Shown here: positions 5,649 to 8,343 of the stretch, piece by piece
Position numbering within the stretch: position 1 is the first letter of the stretch
Layout: every line of letters starts with the position of its first letter
DNA from: Planctomycetota bacterium
GTDB lineage: Bacteria; Planctomycetota; Phycisphaerae; WQYP01; JAJZKY01
Direction of reading: 5' to 3'
Assembly (NCBI GenBank): GCA_021803885.1
Contig: JAJZKY010000168.1
Span: forward strand, 1-8,343
Length of the DNA: 8,343 bases
Position numbers and translations under genes: made by a program
The notes under the pieces: model-generated
What the model was told of the DNA's origin: nothing
The model's database searches: none
Seen by the model: only the letters and a program-made list of their open reading frames with translations

Positions 5649-7016
5649 GTGGGGACACGCTCGCGCCTGCGAACGCTGCGGCTGCTGCCGCTGGTGGCGG
5701 CAACGTATTTTATGGTTTCGGGTGGGCCGTATGGGCTGGAGGACATCGTAGGTCAGGCTGGCTACGCGCGCGCGTTGGCGTTACTGCTGGTGGTGCCCGC
5801 GCTGTGGAGTCTGCCCACAGCGCTGTTGGTGGGCGAGTTGGCCAGTGCGTTGCCCGAAGAAGGCGGGTTTTATGCCTGGGTGCGTCGGGCGCTGGGGCCG
5901 TTCTGGGGCGTGCAGGAGGCGTGGCTCTCGCTGGCTTCGAGCGTCTTCGACATGGCGATTTATCCCGCGCTGTTTCTGGCGTATGTGGGGCAATTGCAAC
6001 CGGCGTGGACGGCGGGCGCGCGGGGAACCTGGCTGGGCGTGGCGCTGGTGGTGCTGTGTCTGGCATGGAATTTGCGCGGCACCTGTGCGGTGGGGCGGGC
6101 CTCGGTGGCGGCGCTGGTGTTGTTGTTGGCTCCCTTTGTCGCGATGGCTGGCTTTGCGCTGGCGCGTCTGTTGGGACTGCTGCACCCAGCCGGGCAGGGT
6201 CTGGTTGCGCTGCAGGGCTGGGCAGGGATGCGTGCTGCATGTGCATGGGGAACGGCTCCAGCGCACGGCAGCCTGACGGCGGCGCTGCTGCTGACGCTGT
6301 GGAACTACATGGGCTGGGACAACGCATCGACCGTAGCCAATGAAGTGGAGCAGCCGCAGCACAACTATGGGCGCGCCATGTTGGCCGCCGTGGCCGTGGT
6401 CACGCTCAGCTACGTGGTGCCGGTGGCGATGGTGGCGGCCAGCGGCATTCCCGCAGCCATCTTGACCACCGGAGCCTGGGTGCAGGCGGCGCGGCTGCTG
6501 GCCGGTGCGCGCTGGGGCGGAGCGCTCGCCACACTGGTAATGCTGGGCGGCGCGCTGACGGCCGTGGCCATGTTCAATGCGCTGGCGTTGAGCTATGCGC
6601 ACTTGCCCGCAGCGATGGCTGAGGATGGGCTGCTGCCGCATGTCTTTGCCCGGCGTACCCGCACGGGCGCGCCCTGGGTGGCGCTGTTGGCCTGTGGCGC
6701 GGCCTGGATGCTGGCGCTGGGCTTGTCGCTAACGCGGTTGCTGGAGTTGGATGTTCTCCTCTACGGACTGAGCCTCATCTTGGAGTTTGTGGCGCTGCTG
6801 GTGCTGCGGTTGCGCGCGCCAGCGATGGAGCGTCCCTTTCGCATTCCCGGTGGAACTGGGGCGGTCGCGCTGCTGGCCGTCTTTCCCACGGGGTTGATCG
6901 GCTTTGCGCTCTATGCCGCGCGCGCGGATCGGATCGCGCCGCATCTGTCTGCCTTGGCGTTAGGGCTGGGGATTATCGCGCTGGGGCCGGTGCTCTATGG
7001 GGCACGCAGGCGGTGA
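5649..7016 (+). CDS. APC-superfamily amino acid/polyamine permease
   Basis: A secondary transporter of the inner membrane, probably importing an amino acid or polyamine by ion-coupled transport. From GTG 5649 the product has 455 residues and about 12 hydrophobic segments (roughly 11-32, 40-66, 87-116, 127-142, 150-178, 206-226, 243-265, 285-317, 340-360, 364-387, 402-423, 431-452). The first contains the broken-helix motif VSGGPYGLED (23-32). The sixth carries LWNYMGWDNASTVANEVE (217-234). Both resemble the plant LAT/PUT-type polyamine and amino acid transporters and their bacterial relatives. A late PFRIPGG (396-402) is typical of the superfamily. The substrate cannot be read from sequence. 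The start is uncertain: GTG 5649 lacks a good ribosome binding site, while ATC 5622 sits just after a strong one and would add nine residues (ATSTQIDV after the initiator). No partner gene adjoins it. Confidence 0.9.
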   Translation: MGTRSRLRTLRLLPLVAATYFMVSGGPYGLEDIVGQAGYARALALLLVVPALWSLPTALLVGELASALPEEGGFYAWVRRALGPFWGVQEAWLSLASSVFDMAIYPALFLAYVGQLQPAWTAGARGTWLGVALVVLCLAWNLRGTCAVGRASVAALVLLLAPFVAMAGFALARLLGLLHPAGQGLVALQGWAGMRAACAWGTAPAHGSLTAALLLTLWNYMGWDNASTVANEVEQPQHNYGRAMLAAVAVVTLSYVVPVAMVAASGIPAAILTTGAWVQAARLLAGARWGGALATLVMLGGALTAVAMFNALALSYAHLPAAMAEDGLLPHVFARRTRTGAPWVALLACGAAWMLALGLSLTRLLELDVLLYGLSLILEFVALLVLRLRAPAMERPFRIPGGTGAVALLAVFPTGLIGFALYAARADRIAPHLSALALGLGIIALGPVLYGARRR

Positions 7017-7044
7017 GGGAGTTGGCTGCGGGCAGCGCGGAAAT

Positions 7045-7056
7045 TCTCCAGGGAGA
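7045..7056 (+). repeat. Small inverted repeat after the permease
   Basis: TCTCC (7045-7049) and GGAGA (7052-7056) flank AG, and GCTGC/GCAGC (7025-7029, 7032-7036) lies just before. Both loops are very short and no T-run follows. This is the only structure close to the permease stop and is a weak terminator candidate. Confidence 0.2.
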
Positions 7057-7084
7057 CGCTGCACAAGTGCGGATCGCCCCCTCA

Positions 7085-7158
7085 GCGGCTCAAGCCGCAC
7101 TGCAATGCAGGGACTTACGGATGGGCTGAAGCCCATCCCCTTCAGAGACGCAAGTCCC
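7085..7158 (+). repeat. Cluster of hairpins with GGCT-nn-AGCC cores (dispersed-repeat-like)
   Basis: Three perfect palindromes follow in close order: GCGGCT-CA-AGCCGC (7085-7098), CTGCA-A-TGCAG (7100-7110) and GGATGGGCT-GA-AGCCCATCC (7119-7138). The third is enclosed by a wider inverted repeat, GGGACTT (7110-7116) with AAGTCCC (7152-7158). The phrase CTCAGCGGCTCAAGCCGC followed by GGCTGAAGCC resembles dispersed intergenic elements I recall from acidobacterial genomes. It fills the gene-free stretch between the permease and ftsK and may be a transcript end, an RNA element or a mobile repeat. I see no gene in 7017-7374. Confidence 0.55.
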
Positions 7159-7244
7159 GCTCCCTCAAAACGCAGACTTGTTCCGAGCCTCCCTAGCAAC
7201 CCTTAGCCATTTGAATACCCCTGTCGCAGCGGTTGCGATTTTTG

Positions 7245-7274
7245 TTCGCCATGCGCGTGGAATTTTGCGATAAT
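7245..7274 (+). promoter_or_regulatory. Extended -10 promoter candidate for ftsK
   Basis: GATAAT at 7269-7274 is preceded by TG-C at 7266-7268, giving an extended -10 element. The sequence 18 bp upstream (TTCGCC, 7245-7250) is a poor -35, which an extended -10 can tolerate. Transcription would begin near 7281 and leave a leader of about 95 nt before the ftsK ATG. Confidence 0.45.
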
Positions 7275-7374
7275 GAACTTGCTCTGGCGTTCTCTGGCCT
7301 CCGGCGCACGATGGAAGCATGCCCACAACTGCGGCAGACCTTCCAACGGGGCAAAGGATGGAGAAATCGCCTCT

Positions 7375-8343
7375 ATGAACCTACTGCATATTGCTTTTCA
7401 CCCGACGCGCAATCGCCGGGTTAACGAGTTGGTGGGCCTGCTGCTGCTGGTCACGAGCCTGCTCCTGTTTCTGGCGCTGCTTTCCTACACCCCCACCGAT
7501 CCCTCGCTGGATACGGCGGGCGGCTACCTGTCAGGCCATCCTGCACAGAACTGGGCCGGGCTGATGGGCGCGGGGATCAGTGACCTGCTGTTGCAGGCAG
7601 AGGGTCTGGCGGCATTTCTGCTGCCCATTCTCGTGGCCGGGCTGGGCTGGGCTTGGATGCGCTCCCGCGCTACGCAGTCGCCTGTCTCCAAGCTGATCGG
7701 CATCGCGCTGTGGCTGCTCTTTGCGCCAGCGCTCTTCGGACTGTTGCCGGGGCACTTGCTGTGGATGCACACCATTCCCCTCGAAGGCCTGCTGGGTCGC
7801 TTGATTGCGGACCTGTTGCTGCAGTATCTGAATTACCCCGGCTCCTGCATTCTGACAGTGGCGCTGGTGGCCGCCGCGCTCTACCTGACGACGACTTTCT
7901 CGCTGAGCAGCGCGCGTGCCTGGGCCGCTGTGCGCTTTGCCTTTGTGCTGGCTGGGCGTGACCGCTGGCGCAATTGGAAGCAGACCCGCGCCGAGCGCAA
8001 GGCTCTCCGCGCACAGGAAAAACTCGAAACCCGGCAGCGCAAGGCAGAAGCCCGTGCCGCCAAAGAGCAAGCCCCCGTTTTGGCCGCCCCATTTGACGAA
8101 GATGCGCTGGAGATTCCAGCGCGTGTGCGCAAACTCCCCGACATATGGGAGCAATCGTCCGCACCGGCCCCCGCGATGGCCGCACCGCCAGCATCGTTGC
8201 AGCCAGCCCCCGCAGCCTTCGCATCGGAGAGGGCAGCGATCGAAGAGGATGCCGGGCCAGTCCCCGCGCCCATCGCCGCCAAGCCCGCCACAATGCCGGA
8301 GAGTCTCACCATTGGCGCGCGCGCCGATGCCGCGCTCAAGACC
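7375..8343 (+). CDS. ftsK: DNA translocase FtsK, N-terminal part (cut by the window end)
   Basis: FtsK anchors at the division septum and pumps DNA to clear the chromosome dimer region. The frame is open from ATG 7375 to the last base (323 codons). The start NRRVNELVGLLLLVTS (13-27) with YTPTDPSLDT (38-47) is the typical opening of the FtsK four-helix membrane domain. Hydrophobic segments lie at about 18-38, 77-95, 105-126 and 155-175. A basic, charged helix follows (196-231; RAERKALRAQEK and onward), then an Ala/Pro-rich linker from about 232 to the edge. The RecA-like motor and gamma domain are outside the window, so their integrity cannot be judged. GGAG at 7360-7363 precedes the ATG by 11 nt. 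A short in-frame-shifted ORF ends in a TGA overlapping this ATG. SpoIIIE-like naming is possible, but the membrane domain and context favour FtsK. Confidence 0.9.
   Translation, partial: MNLLHIAFHPTRNRRVNELVGLLLLVTSLLLFLALLSYTPTDPSLDTAGGYLSGHPAQNWAGLMGAGISDLLLQAEGLAAFLLPILVAGLGWAWMRSRATQSPVSKLIGIALWLLFAPALFGLLPGHLLWMHTIPLEGLLGRLIADLLLQYLNYPGSCILTVALVAAALYLTTTFSLSSARAWAAVRFAFVLAGRDRWRNWKQTRAERKALRAQEKLETRQRKAEARAAKEQAPVLAAPFDEDALEIPARVRKLPDIWEQSSAPAPAMAAPPASLQPAPAAFASERAAIEEDAGPVPAPIAAKPATMPESLTIGARADAALKT

Noticed and set aside
5573..6343. Plus-strand 256-codon frame overlapping the permease
   Set aside because: Gly/Ala/Arg-rich shadow in another frame; the permease frame gives a coherent 12-helix protein.
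7233..7424. 63-codon plus-strand frame across the ftsK start
   Set aside because: It starts at TTG without a ribosome binding site, overlaps the ftsK N-terminus in another frame and runs through the promoter candidate.
7531..8154. Minus-strand frames opposite ftsK
   Set aside because: The + strand gives a typical FtsK membrane domain and linker; the opposite frames are Gln/Arg-rich shadows without domains.
1..8343. Search for CRISPR arrays, tRNA/rRNA genes, insertion sequences, toxin-antitoxin or phage-defence genes
   Set aside because: No regularly spaced repeats, no transposase or integrase motifs, no RNA-gene landmarks and no defence-type domains were seen. The genes are core or transport functions.

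Overview
This window looks like ordinary chromosomal DNA of a moderately high-GC Gram-negative-type bacterium. The best guess is Acidobacteriota (Terriglobia/Acidobacteriaceae-like). The guess rests on the style of the TopA zinc-ribbon tail, the FtsK N-terminus, a small conserved protein of a type I associate with acidobacteria, and intergenic GGCT-nn-AGCC hairpins. It was made by eye, without a database search. All recognisable genes are on the + strand.

Layout. Positions 1-159 hold the possible end of an upstream reading frame and a good promoter candidate for dprA (TTGACA, 17 bp, TACGCT). dprA (160-1413) encodes a complete DNA-processing protein A. After a 230-bp spacer with competing hairpins comes topA (1644-4448), a complete type IA topoisomerase with five C-terminal zinc ribbons, two of them apparently split by insertions. 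Two tandem hairpins (4473-4534) follow topA. Then come two small soluble proteins: an unidentified 148-residue protein (4600-5046) and a 94-residue DUF427 protein (5215-5499), separated by a hairpin repeat. An APC-superfamily amino acid/polyamine permease (about 5622 or 5649 to 7016) follows; its likeliest start by spacing is a non-ATG codon. A 358-bp gene-free stretch (7017-7374) holds a cluster of hairpins and a promoter candidate. The window ends inside ftsK (7375 onward), of which only the membrane domain and the start of the linker are present.

Functional reading. dprA, topA and ftsK all act on DNA (ssDNA handling and RecA loading, supercoil relaxation, chromosome segregation). dprA-topA adjacency recurs in many bacteria. 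The three genes between them look like independently expressed housekeeping or accessory genes. Spacers of about 150-360 bp separate nearly every gene, so there is no evidence of one long operon. I found no mobile element, CRISPR array, RNA gene or defence system. The most notable points are the split zinc ribbons of TopA, the likely ATC (or otherwise misread) start of the permease, the loss of a usually conserved Cys/Trp pair in the DUF427 protein, and the structured spacers.
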